DNA of 64,000 bases, taken from NCBI GenBank assembly GCA_037127915.1, contig JBAXXL010000010.1, positions 1 to 64,000 on the forward strand. Direction: 5' to 3'. Both the position numbers and the translations under genes were made by a program. Within the stretch, counting starts at the first letter, position 1, and each line of letters starts with the position of its first letter. Of this stretch, positions 17,717 to 26,159 are shown one piece after another. Source of the stretch: JBAXXL01 sp037127915. Its GTDB lineage: Bacteria; Bacteroidota; Ignavibacteria; Kapaibacteriales; UBA2268. The notes under the pieces were generated by a model. The model was given only the letters and a program-made list of their open reading frames with translations. It made no database searches and was not told the DNA's origin.

Positions 17717-19363
17717 TTATCTTCCTACAATGATTTTTTTACTGCTCATCTCATTATTTCCGCTAATTAAATAAATAAAATATACTCCGTTTGAAAGTGT
17801 TTTTGTGCTGATTATTGAGTTGTTTTCCTGCTCAATAACAGTATTACCTTCTAAATCTTTGACAAATATCCTGTATGAATTCAATTTCGTTTCTACTCTG
17901 ATAAATTCGTCCGCAGGATTGGGATAAACATCCAAACTGTTCATAGCTTTATCGTCCACAACAGATATTACAAGCTCGCATTTCTCTGAATTTTGATTTT
18001 CATTTTCTATTAAACCTTTTTGAAGTAAATTTTTACCAATAAATCCAGAATAATCAGATGGATAGAAAATAGCGCGAAAAACCGAATTAATCTGCGGCTC
18101 AATACCTTGATGAACAATGCCCAATGGTTTAAATGGATTTATATATTTCCAAACTAGGCGGCGGTTGCTGTCAATTTCAAAAAAAGTACCTGAAAAACCA
18201 TTACAAATCAAAATATTTCCGTTCGACATCTGTTGGGCTCCTGCCAAATTCATTGAGTAAAAGTTTTTGGGTATAGTATCAATATACCGCCAATCCGGCT
18301 CATTCGGTCCATAAGGTAATTGCTCGGAATAAGAACCATCTTCATTAATAGGTGGAGCAATAATATCAACTGATGAATACTTTGGTTCTGTCCAATTTCT
18401 TAGGTTATTAAAAACCATGATTTTATTTTCGTTGGGAAAGCCTTTCGGTATCCAATAGGCATCGTGTTGCAATGTAAATTGACGTTGATCCAATTCACCC
18501 ATATTATAAGTAGTAGGATTGCCCCATCTATATAATAAGTCTCCGCCTTTTAGAGATTTACCACCTTGATGAGTAGCCGCTTGGGTCTTTGTTGTACTAT
18601 GGTCAATAATCCATATTTCATTAAAATGGCAAACACTAATCAGTATTTGATCTAATTCGGCATTATAATCAATTGAATTACAGTGCAACCAATCTATTTT
18701 ATTCGTACTATCATAATTATTCAAATTTATCAATTCCGGATGCTCTGAAACCACTCCAAAATTGGGTTTCCCTTCATCATAATCCTGCACTATATGATCC
18801 CAAACCTTCCATTCCCAAACTATTTGAGCGGAATCTTTCCCGATTGGGCGTAATTCAACTATTTTTTCACTTAAAAGGGTTGTGTCCAAGGTAACAGGGT
18901 CACGACCCGAAGATTTTGCTTGTTCAACGGATATTCTATCCCAAACTATAGCCAAAATATTACCATTAGGCAAAAGTTTTATATCGTGGTGTTGACATTC
19001 AAAAAAATTTGAAATCCTATAACTCCAAATAACTTTGCTGTCCCAATCGAGTTTCTCTATAATTCCGCCATTACCGCCAATAGTAAAATTTTTATTTTGT
19101 ACACTTCCGGTATGCAGTAAATTACCATCAGGTGTAAGATAAACAGTAAAGCCAGGGGAATAAGCACTTGTCCACTCATTTATCTTATACCCGCACTTAT
19201 CTATTAAAAAAGTTTTCTTCGTATTAATCTGCGTAAATAATATATAACCATCGTCCAGACTTCCCGATGAGTGCTGCATTAATCCAACAGTTATGGGAAT
19301 CGAGAAAACCGTAGTGATTGCTGAAATGAATAAAACAAAAATACTTAATATTGTTTTTTTCAT
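17717..19363 (-). CDS. ASST-like secreted beta-propeller protein, array copy 4
   Basis: 548 residues with signal peptide, propeller and sorting domain (VYPNPADEF, ending KKIIVGR). The active-site-like histidines are all present (QHHD, DWLHCNSIDY, IDHSTT, QHDAYWI). It differs from its neighbours in several surface loops: the glycine run near residue 96 is GGNGG rather than GGGGG, and KCGYKINEW replaces KCGYVVHKW. With copy 1 it shares GNLLxTG and IIEKLDWD, suggesting these two are the older lineage. The Shine-Dalgarno GGAG overlaps the stop region of the preceding gene (CGGAGATAA), pointing to translational coupling. Confidence 0.87.
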   Translation of the reverse strand: MKKTILSIFVLFISAITTVFSIPITVGLMQHSSGSLDDGYILFTQINTKKTFLIDKCGYKINEWTSAYSPGFTVYLTPDGNLLHTGSVQNKNFTIGGNGGIIEKLDWDSKVIWSYRISNFFECQHHDIKLLPNGNILAIVWDRISVEQAKSSGRDPVTLDTTLLSEKIVELRPIGKDSAQIVWEWKVWDHIVQDYDEGKPNFGVVSEHPELINLNNYDSTNKIDWLHCNSIDYNAELDQILISVCHFNEIWIIDHSTTKTQAATHQGGKSLKGGDLLYRWGNPTTYNMGELDQRQFTLQHDAYWIPKGFPNENKIMVFNNLRNWTEPKYSSVDIIAPPINEDGSYSEQLPYGPNEPDWRYIDTIPKNFYSMNLAGAQQMSNGNILICNGFSGTFFEIDSNRRLVWKYINPFKPLGIVHQGIEPQINSVFRAIFYPSDYSGFIGKNLLQKGLIENENQNSEKCELVISVVDDKAMNSLDVYPNPADEFIRVETKLNSYRIFVKDLEGNTVIEQENNSIISTKTLSNGVYFIYLISGNNEMSSKKIIVGR

Positions 19364-19367
19364 ATTT

Positions 19368-21008
19368 TTATCTCCGAATTATAAATTTTTTAGTAGTTAC
19401 ATTACCACTTTCGCTAAACAAACAGATAAAATACATTCCGTTTGAAAGTTCTTTAGTGCTAATTGTATTTGTATTTTTTACTGTTAGTAATCTCTCACCG
19501 TGTATATCAATTATCTCAATAGTATAGGATAGATATTCGGTTTCTATAGTAATTTGCTCATCCGATGGATTGGGATATAAATTAGTTACATTGTTGTTAT
19601 TGTCTATAATTGATGTAAATAGAGTACAAACATCAGAGTTAGAGTTATTGGATTCGATAATCCCTTTACTTGATAAATCTTTACCTTCGAAAGCACTATA
19701 ATCCTCCGGATAAAATGTACATCGAAAAACGTTATTACTTAATTTAGGGTCTATCCCTTGTGTCAATATTCCGCCTATTCCAACAGGATTCATATATTTC
19801 CATACTATAGTTTTCGCAGTATCGAGTTCAAAAAATAGTCCTTTTGCACCATTACAAATTATCACATTACCGCTTTTTAGCATTTGCGCTCCGGATATAT
19901 TTATAGCAAAAAAATCCGTCGGATTCGGGGCGGTATATGACCATTCAGTTGTAGCAGGTAAATATGGTAGCTCATTATTATAATTCCCTTCGCTATCAAT
20001 AGGTGGTTTAATGATATCTACTGAGGAGTATTGATTGCCCGTAGGACCGTGCAAATTATTAAATATCATAATACTTCCTGCATACGAAAAACCTTCTGTA
20101 ATCCAATGTGCATCGTGCTGATGAAATAGTTGCTCATCTTCCACAGTACCATATCTGTAGGTTTGGGGATTTCCCCAACGGTAAAGCAAATCACCACCTT
20201 TTCCATATTTACCGCCTTCGTGCGAGGCGGCTTCTAAAGTTGTAGTACTATGGTCAATTACCCAAATTTCATTAAAATGTCTTGAACTGAGTAATATTTG
20301 GTCATATTTCGGATTATAATCAACGGAATTCATGTGGTGCCAATCTCTTATTTGACTCTTATCACCAAAGTTGGCATCAATTAATTCAGGATGAAGTTCT
20401 ACTTTGCCGTAATTTGCTCTTTCATTATCAAAATCCTGAATTAAATGATCCCAAACTTTCCATTCCCAAACAATTTCGGCAGAATCTATCCCAATCGGAC
20501 GCAATTCCGTAATTTTTTCGCTCCAAAAATACTTATTAAAAGATTTCGGGTCTCGACCTGCAATTTGTACTTCATCTAAAGTTTTATTTTCATATACTAT
20601 TGCTAAAATATTTCCATTAGGCATGTATTTTACATCATGGTGTTGACATTCCGTTTCGGTGGATAATTTATAGCTCCACTCAATGGAGCCATCCCAATTC
20701 TGAATTTCAATCCATCCGCCACCGGTAGATTTAAATGGCGAATTTTTATCGACTCCTGTTTTTAAAAGTTTGCCATTAGGAAGAAGATATACCGACAGCC
20801 CGGGACGATATTTGCCAACCCATTTATGGACTACGTATCCGCATTTATCAATTAAATATGTTGTCGTATCATTCATCGGCGCAAATAAAACATAACCGTT
20901 GTCAGTACTACCCGAAGAATGTTCAAGTAGTCCTATGGTAGGTGTTTGTGATATTAATACAGAAAAGTTACAACCTATTAACGCAATTATAATTAAAAGT
21001 CTTTTAAT
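19368..21008 (-). CDS. ASST-like secreted beta-propeller protein, array copy 5, apparent ATT start
   Basis: The first in-frame ATG (20876) lies inside the propeller and would remove the signal peptide and first strand. Upstream the frame stays open to a stop at 21051-21053 and encodes a good signal peptide (IKRLLIIIALIGCNFS...) and the family segment TVGL-like TIGLLEHSSGSTDNGYVLFAP. No ATG, GTG or TTG occurs in that stretch. ATT at 21006-21008 aligns with the start of sibling copies, one base after the preceding stop and five bases after GGAG. I annotate from there: 546 residues. The histidine motifs QHHD, DWHHMNSVDY, IDHSTT and QHDAHWI and the sorting domain (LYPNPSDEQ, KFIIRR) are intact. 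Confidence 0.8.
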   Translation of the reverse strand: MKRLLIIIALIGCNFSVLISQTPTIGLLEHSSGSTDNGYVLFAPMNDTTTYLIDKCGYVVHKWVGKYRPGLSVYLLPNGKLLKTGVDKNSPFKSTGGGWIEIQNWDGSIEWSYKLSTETECQHHDVKYMPNGNILAIVYENKTLDEVQIAGRDPKSFNKYFWSEKITELRPIGIDSAEIVWEWKVWDHLIQDFDNERANYGKVELHPELIDANFGDKSQIRDWHHMNSVDYNPKYDQILLSSRHFNEIWVIDHSTTTLEAASHEGGKYGKGGDLLYRWGNPQTYRYGTVEDEQLFHQHDAHWITEGFSYAGSIMIFNNLHGPTGNQYSSVDIIKPPIDSEGNYNNELPYLPATTEWSYTAPNPTDFFAINISGAQMLKSGNVIICNGAKGLFFELDTAKTIVWKYMNPVGIGGILTQGIDPKLSNNVFRCTFYPEDYSAFEGKDLSSKGIIESNNSNSDVCTLFTSIIDNNNNVTNLYPNPSDEQITIETEYLSYTIEIIDIHGERLLTVKNTNTISTKELSNGMYFICLFSESGNVTTKKFIIRR

Positions 21009-21009
21009 A

Positions 21010-22659
21010 CTATCTCCGAATAATAAATTTGTATATCTGAGTTGAAGATTCTAATTTGGATAATAGTTTTACATAGTAGGTGCCATTTTCTAATCCATCA
21101 GTATTGACTGAGCGCATATTAACTTTGGTTATCCTTTTTTTACCACTGATATCATAAATCTCGACCACAAAATCCTTCAAATAAGTTTCGATGTTCAAGT
21201 TGTTATCTGTTGGGTTTGGATATAATATTGATAAGTTTTCTTCAGCATTTTTAATTGATGTATTTAAAGTGCAAGCCTCGGAGTTCACGTTTTCATTTTC
21301 GATTATGCTCATTCTTGAGAGGTCTTTACCGTCGAATCCCGGGAAATCATTGGGATAAAGAGTACAACGAAATGAATTATTAGTCAACATTGGGATTTTC
21401 CCTTGTGCTAAAATCCCATTATTTGTTACCGGGTTAATATATCTCCAAACAATATTTTTTGCTGTATCTATTTCGAAGAATAATCCTTGTGGACCGTCAC
21501 AAATAAGAACATTTCCATTTTCAAGCATCTGGGTGCCTGATAAGATTACAGAAAAGAAATCACTTGGGTTCGGTGAGGTATAAGACCATTCGCTAGTTGC
21601 AGGAGAGTAAGGAAGTTGGTTGTTATATTCACCTGAGCTATTAACAGGCGGCTGAATTATATCAATTGAAGAAGGTATCCCCGCAAGAATGCCCTTTCCA
21701 TTATTAAATATCATAATTCTGTTCTCGTATGGATATCCACTTGGGATCCACGTGGCATCGTGCTGATTAAAGAGTTTTTGACTTTCGACCGTTCCGCGCT
21801 TATAAGCTAAAGGATTACCCCAGCGGTAAAGTAAATCTCCTCCTTTCTTATATTTTCCGCCTATATGATCAGCGGCTTCTGCTGTGGTTGTACTATGGTC
21901 AATTATATAAATTTCGCTAAAAAAGCACGAGCTTAATAAGATTTGGTCAAGTTCAGGATTATAATCTATGGAATTAAAATGATGCCAGTCTACATCCTGA
22001 CTTGTTGATTCGAAATTTACATCAATCAGTTCAGGATGTACAGAAACAATACCGAAATTTTCACGTGTACTATCAAAATCTTGTACTAAATGATCCCATA
22101 CTTTCCATTCCCACACAATTTCTGCTGAATCCTTTCCAATCGGTCGCAATTCCAAGATTTTTTCGCTCCAAAATTCTTCGTTGAATGTCTCAGGATCCTT
22201 GCCGGCAATTTGAATTTCATCAAAGTTTTTACTATCATATACTATAGCTAATATATTCCCATTTGGTAAATATTTAACGTCGTGGTGCTGACATTCCGTT
22301 AGCGTGGATAATTTATACCGCCATTCAACAGTTCCATCCCAATTTACAATGTCGATATAACCACCACCACCACCATTAGTAAAATGTGATGCTTTATCAA
22401 CCCCTGTTTTTAAAAGCTTCCCATTTGGAAGAAGATATACCGATAGCCCCGGTATGTAACTACCGTTCCATTTGTGAACAACATATCCGCATTTGTCAAT
22501 CAAATACGTTGTTGAATCCAACATAGGAGCAAATAGTACGTATCCATCGTCCATACTACCTGCTGAATGTTCAATTAATCCAACAGTGGGAGGAATAGCT
22601 AACAGTAAACCGAAGTTAAAGAATATTGTAAAAACTATTATTATTTTAATTAATTTCAT
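21010..22659 (-). CDS. ASST-like secreted beta-propeller protein, array copy 6
   Basis: 549 residues with ATG start. The signal peptide (MKLIKIIIVFTIFFN) is nearly the same as that of copy 7. The propeller is intact with QHHD, DWHHFNSIDY, IDHSTT and QHDATWI. The sorting domain belongs to a second class in this array (LYPNPTDNN, then TDGLENGTYYVKLLSK, ending IYKFIIRR) that is otherwise found only in the remnant at 25969-26139. Its stop TAG lies 1 bp before the ATT start of copy 5, and its last codons supply the GGAG for that gene. The start is 7 bp from the copy 7 stop. Confidence 0.88.
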   Translation of the reverse strand: MKLIKIIIVFTIFFNFGLLLAIPPTVGLIEHSAGSMDDGYVLFAPMLDSTTYLIDKCGYVVHKWNGSYIPGLSVYLLPNGKLLKTGVDKASHFTNGGGGGYIDIVNWDGTVEWRYKLSTLTECQHHDVKYLPNGNILAIVYDSKNFDEIQIAGKDPETFNEEFWSEKILELRPIGKDSAEIVWEWKVWDHLVQDFDSTRENFGIVSVHPELIDVNFESTSQDVDWHHFNSIDYNPELDQILLSSCFFSEIYIIDHSTTTAEAADHIGGKYKKGGDLLYRWGNPLAYKRGTVESQKLFNQHDATWIPSGYPYENRIMIFNNGKGILAGIPSSIDIIQPPVNSSGEYNNQLPYSPATSEWSYTSPNPSDFFSVILSGTQMLENGNVLICDGPQGLFFEIDTAKNIVWRYINPVTNNGILAQGKIPMLTNNSFRCTLYPNDFPGFDGKDLSRMSIIENENVNSEACTLNTSIKNAEENLSILYPNPTDNNLNIETYLKDFVVEIYDISGKKRITKVNMRSVNTDGLENGTYYVKLLSKLESSTQIYKFIIRR

Positions 22660-22666
22660 TTTTTTT

Positions 22667-24319
22667 TTACCTATTTACAATGAATTGTTTAGAGCTATAA
22701 TTACCATTATTATAACTGATATTAAGCATATAAATACCATTTGCTAAATCACTGGTATTGATGTAATTTATATTGCTGCCGCTAATTACTAAGCGTCCTT
22801 GCATATCATAAACTTTAACACTATATTCATCGTTTTCACTATCAATATTTATTAAGTTGTCTGTAGGATTCGGATATAATTGTGGTATATTTTCTAGTGC
22901 ATTTCCTCTTATACTTGATCCTAAAGAACAATCATCCGAGTTGGGATTGACATTTTCAATTATACCTTTCCTAGAAAGGTCTTTCCCTTCGAATCCAAGA
23001 TAATCAGCATAATAAAATATACAGCGGAATAAATTATTAGTCATAGATGATACATTTCCTTGTGATAAAATTCCGTTCATTGTAACAGGATTAATATATT
23101 CCCATACAGTATTCTTTAATGAGTCAATTTCGAAGAAATGCCCATTAGCGCCACTACATATTAATACGTTGCTGTTTTTTAGCATTTGAGCGCTAGACAA
23201 ATTTCTAGAATAAAAATCACTTGGCTTAGGAGCTTTATATGACCATTCGGTTATATCTGGTAAATATGGAAGTTCCGGATTATAAAACCCCTTACTATCA
23301 CTAGGTGGTTGGATTATATCCACTGTAGAATAATTATTTTCAGGATTGCCATTGAAATTGTTAAATAACATAATCCCTCGGGCGAAAGGAAAATCTTTTA
23401 CAATCCAATAAGCATCATGTTGAGCAAATAGTTTCTGATTATTTGGAGTTCCATGTTTATAAACGGAAGGATTACCCCAACGATAAAGTAAATCACCACC
23501 TTTCCCATACTTTCCACCTTGGTGTGATGCCGCTTCCGATGTCGTTGTATTATGATCAATTATCCAGATTTCATTAATATTACATAAACTGACTAATATC
23601 TGGTCAAATTCAGGGTTATAATCAATCGAATTCATGTGAAGCCAATCTATAGATAATGGTCCTGCTCCATAATTTAAATCAAGCAATTCGGGATGTAGTT
23701 CTACTTTGCCGTAATTTTCTTTTGTACTATCAAAATCCTGAACTAAGTGATCCCATACTTTCCATTCCCAGACTACTTCGGCAGAATCCTTTCCAATCGG
23801 ACGTAATTCTTTTATTTCCTCACTCCATAACTCTTTTAATATAGCACCTGGGTTCTTGCCAGCAATTTTCACTTCTTCCGAAGTCTTTTTGTCCCAAGCA
23901 ATAACTAATATGTTTCCATTCGGCATGTATTTCACATCATGGTGCTGACATTCGCTTATTGTGGATAAGTTATATTCCCACTCTACATTTCCGTCCCAAC
24001 TAATTATACTGATAATTCCACCACTACCTCCGGTTTTACCAAAAGGCGATGCTGTATCTACAGCCGTCTTAAGCAGTTTGCCATTTGGGAGAAGATAAAC
24101 AGATAAACCAGGCAGGTATTTCCCTCCCCATTTATGTACTAAGTATCCACATTTATCTATCAAATAAGTTGTTGTATCATTCATAGGTGCAAACATAATA
24201 TATCCGTTGTCGGTACTACCGGCTTCGTGTTTTATGAGCCCGACTGTTATCGGTGAAGCCGACAATATCCCAAAATTAAGGAATAGACTAATGACTATTA
24301 TGATTTTAATTAATTTCAA
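22667..24319 (-). CDS. ASST-like secreted beta-propeller protein, array copy 7, TTG start
   Basis: 550 residues. The start aligned with copy 6 is TTG at 24317-24319 (TTG AAA TTA ATT AAA against ATG AAA TTA ATT AAA), 4 bp after the preceding stop. Motifs QHHD, DWLHMNSIDY and QHDAYWI are kept; IDHSTT is IDHNTT. The third sorting-domain class is used (LYPNPTDNL, SDLANGIYMLNISY, KQFIVNR), almost identical at DNA level to that of copy 8 over the last 160 bp although the propellers differ more. This suggests gene conversion restricted to the sorting domain. Confidence 0.87.
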   Translation of the reverse strand: MKLIKIIIVISLFLNFGILSASPITVGLIKHEAGSTDNGYIMFAPMNDTTTYLIDKCGYLVHKWGGKYLPGLSVYLLPNGKLLKTAVDTASPFGKTGGSGGIISIISWDGNVEWEYNLSTISECQHHDVKYMPNGNILVIAWDKKTSEEVKIAGKNPGAILKELWSEEIKELRPIGKDSAEVVWEWKVWDHLVQDFDSTKENYGKVELHPELLDLNYGAGPLSIDWLHMNSIDYNPEFDQILVSLCNINEIWIIDHNTTTSEAASHQGGKYGKGGDLLYRWGNPSVYKHGTPNNQKLFAQHDAYWIVKDFPFARGIMLFNNFNGNPENNYSTVDIIQPPSDSKGFYNPELPYLPDITEWSYKAPKPSDFYSRNLSSAQMLKNSNVLICSGANGHFFEIDSLKNTVWEYINPVTMNGILSQGNVSSMTNNLFRCIFYYADYLGFEGKDLSRKGIIENVNPNSDDCSLGSSIRGNALENIPQLYPNPTDNLINIDSENDEYSVKVYDMQGRLVISGSNINYINTSDLANGIYMLNISYNNGNYSSKQFIVNR

Positions 24320-24323
24320 ATAT

Positions 24324-25964
24324 TTACCTATTTACTATGAATTGTTTAGAGCTATAATTACCACTCATATAACTAATATTAAGCATATAAATACCATTTG
24401 CTAAATCACTGGTATTGATGTAATTTATATTGCCGCCGCTAATCACTAAGCGTCCTTGCATATTATAAACTTTAACACTATATTCATCTTTTTCGCATTT
24501 AATATTGACAATATTTTCAGACGGATTTGGATATAAATTCGTTTTGATTTCTTCTGTATTTTCTTCAACAAATGTAAATAGAGTACAAGTCTCAGAGAGA
24601 GAATTTATATTTTCTACAGTTCCAATTCTCTTAAGGTCTTTTCCTAATAATCCTGAGAAATTATCCGGATAAAATGTACAGCGGAAAACAAGATTAGTCA
24701 ACTGGGGGCTTAGACCTTGCAACACTATACCTCCCATCACAACGGGGTTCATGTATTCCCATACAGTATTTTTTGATGAATCAATTTCGAAGAAAAATCC
24801 TCGTGGACCGTTGCATATCAAGACGTTTCCATTTTCAAGCATTTGTGCGCTTGATAAATTCATAGCAAGAAAATCATTCTGGTTCGGGGCAGTATATGAC
24901 CACTCATTTGTAGCCGGAGCATAAGGAAGTTCGCTATCATAAAACCCTTCACTATTAACAGGTTGCTTAATAATATCGACAGAAGAATATTTAGCATTAT
25001 TCGGACCACGCAAATTGTTGAACACCATGATATTTCCTGCATAAGGCAACCCTTCTTTTATCCAATAAGCATCATGCTGATAGAATAGTTGTTCATCTTC
25101 TGCCGTTCCGTGTCTATAAGCTATAGGGTTTCCCCAACGGTAAAGTAAATCTCCACCCTTTCCGTATTTGCCGCCTTTGTGCGCCGCGGCTTCCAAAGTT
25201 GTAGTACTGTGGTCAATTATCCATATTTCATGAAAGTGTCTTGAACTGAGTAATATTTGATCTAGTTTCGGATTGTAATCTATTGAATTTATATGATGCC
25301 AATCTACTTTTTGATTTGCTGTGCCGAAATTTGCATCAACTAATTCAGGATGTAGTTCTACTTTGCCATAATTTTCTTTAGTACTATCAAAATCTTGCAC
25401 TAAATGATCCCAAATTTTCCATTCCCATACTATTTCGGCAGAATCCTTTCCAATCGGGCGTAATTCTTTGATTTTCTCACTCCAAAACTCATTTTTGAAC
25501 AACTGCGGATCTCTACCGGCATTTTGCACTTCTTCTAATGTTTTTTTGTCATAAACTATTGCTAAAATATTTCCATTTGGCAAATATTTAACGTCGTGAT
25601 GCTGGCATTCCGTTGTGGTAGATAATTTATAAGTCCACTCAACATTGCCATCCCAATCAATAATTTCTATAAAACCGCCACCCCCGCCTTTATTAAATGG
25701 TGATGTTTTGTCCACACCAGTTTTTAATAGTTTCCCATTAGGAAGAAGATAAACCGATAGGCTCGGAAAATAATTATCGCTCCATTTGTGAACTACATAA
25801 CCGCATTTATCTATCAAATACGTGGTTGTATCACTCATCGGTGCAAATAAAACATATCCATTGTCATTACTGCCGGCAGTATGTTTGCGAAGACCAACGG
25901 TAGTTTGAGCTATTGAAATGGTCAAATTGCAACAAATCATCACTATAATTAAAATGTATTTTAT
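24324..25964 (-). CDS. ASST-like secreted beta-propeller protein, array copy 8, apparent ATA start
   Basis: The frame reaches a TTG at 25982, but this lies upstream of the GGAG and inside the 3' end of the decayed neighbour. The codon aligned with sibling starts is ATA at 25962-25964, 4 bp after the TAG of the remnant, the usual spacing in this array; the only other in-frame GTG and ATG fall in the middle of the signal peptide. From ATA the product is 546 residues: signal peptide IKYILIIVMICCN..., propeller with QHHD, DWHHINSIDY, IDHSTT and QHDAYWI, and the class-three sorting domain (LYPNPSENI, KQFIVNR). The N-terminus is closest to copy 5. Confidence 0.8.
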   Translation of the reverse strand: MKYILIIVMICCNLTISIAQTTVGLRKHTAGSNDNGYVLFAPMSDTTTYLIDKCGYVVHKWSDNYFPSLSVYLLPNGKLLKTGVDKTSPFNKGGGGGFIEIIDWDGNVEWTYKLSTTTECQHHDVKYLPNGNILAIVYDKKTLEEVQNAGRDPQLFKNEFWSEKIKELRPIGKDSAEIVWEWKIWDHLVQDFDSTKENYGKVELHPELVDANFGTANQKVDWHHINSIDYNPKLDQILLSSRHFHEIWIIDHSTTTLEAAAHKGGKYGKGGDLLYRWGNPIAYRHGTAEDEQLFYQHDAYWIKEGLPYAGNIMVFNNLRGPNNAKYSSVDIIKQPVNSEGFYDSELPYAPATNEWSYTAPNQNDFLAMNLSSAQMLENGNVLICNGPRGFFFEIDSSKNTVWEYMNPVVMGGIVLQGLSPQLTNLVFRCTFYPDNFSGLLGKDLKRIGTVENINSLSETCTLFTFVEENTEEIKTNLYPNPSENIVNIKCEKDEYSVKVYNMQGRLVISGGNINYINTSDLANGIYMLNISYMSGNYSSKQFIVNR

Positions 25965-25968
25965 GACA

Positions 25969-26139
25969 CTATCTCCAAACAATGAATTTGTAAAATTGAT
26001 TCGATAATTTTGATTTTGAAGTTAGTTTAACGTAATAAATGCCGTTTTCTAATTCATCGATATTGATCGATCGTAAATTTTCTATTATTAGTTTATTAAC
26101 ACCCATTATATTATAAATTTCAACAACAAAATCTTTCAT
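25969..26139 (-). pseudogene. Remnant of another ASST-like copy: sorting domain only
   Basis: Between copy 8 and copy 9 the minus strand encodes a 56-codon frame (ATG at 26139, TAG at 25969) reading KDFVVEIYNIMGVNK ... ENGIYYVKLTSK ... FYKFIVWR. This matches the last residues of copy 6 (KDFVVEIYDISG ... ENGTYYVKLLSK ... IYKFIIRR). The propeller and signal peptide are gone. A GGAAG lies before the ATG, so a short peptide could be made, but it has no signal peptide. The piece still provides the GGAG and stop used before copy 8. Confidence 0.85.
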
Positions 26140-26159
26140 TTTCAACTTCCAATTTTCTA

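Noticed and set aside
19368..20876. Copy 5 as a 502-residue protein starting at MNDTTTY
   Set aside because: This would lack a signal peptide although it ends in a T9SS sorting domain; the in-frame upstream part codes for a proper signal peptide.
12765..25964. Regular repeats suggesting a CRISPR or other short-unit array
   Set aside because: The periodicity is about 1650 bp and equals whole paralogous genes; no short direct repeats with spacers are present.
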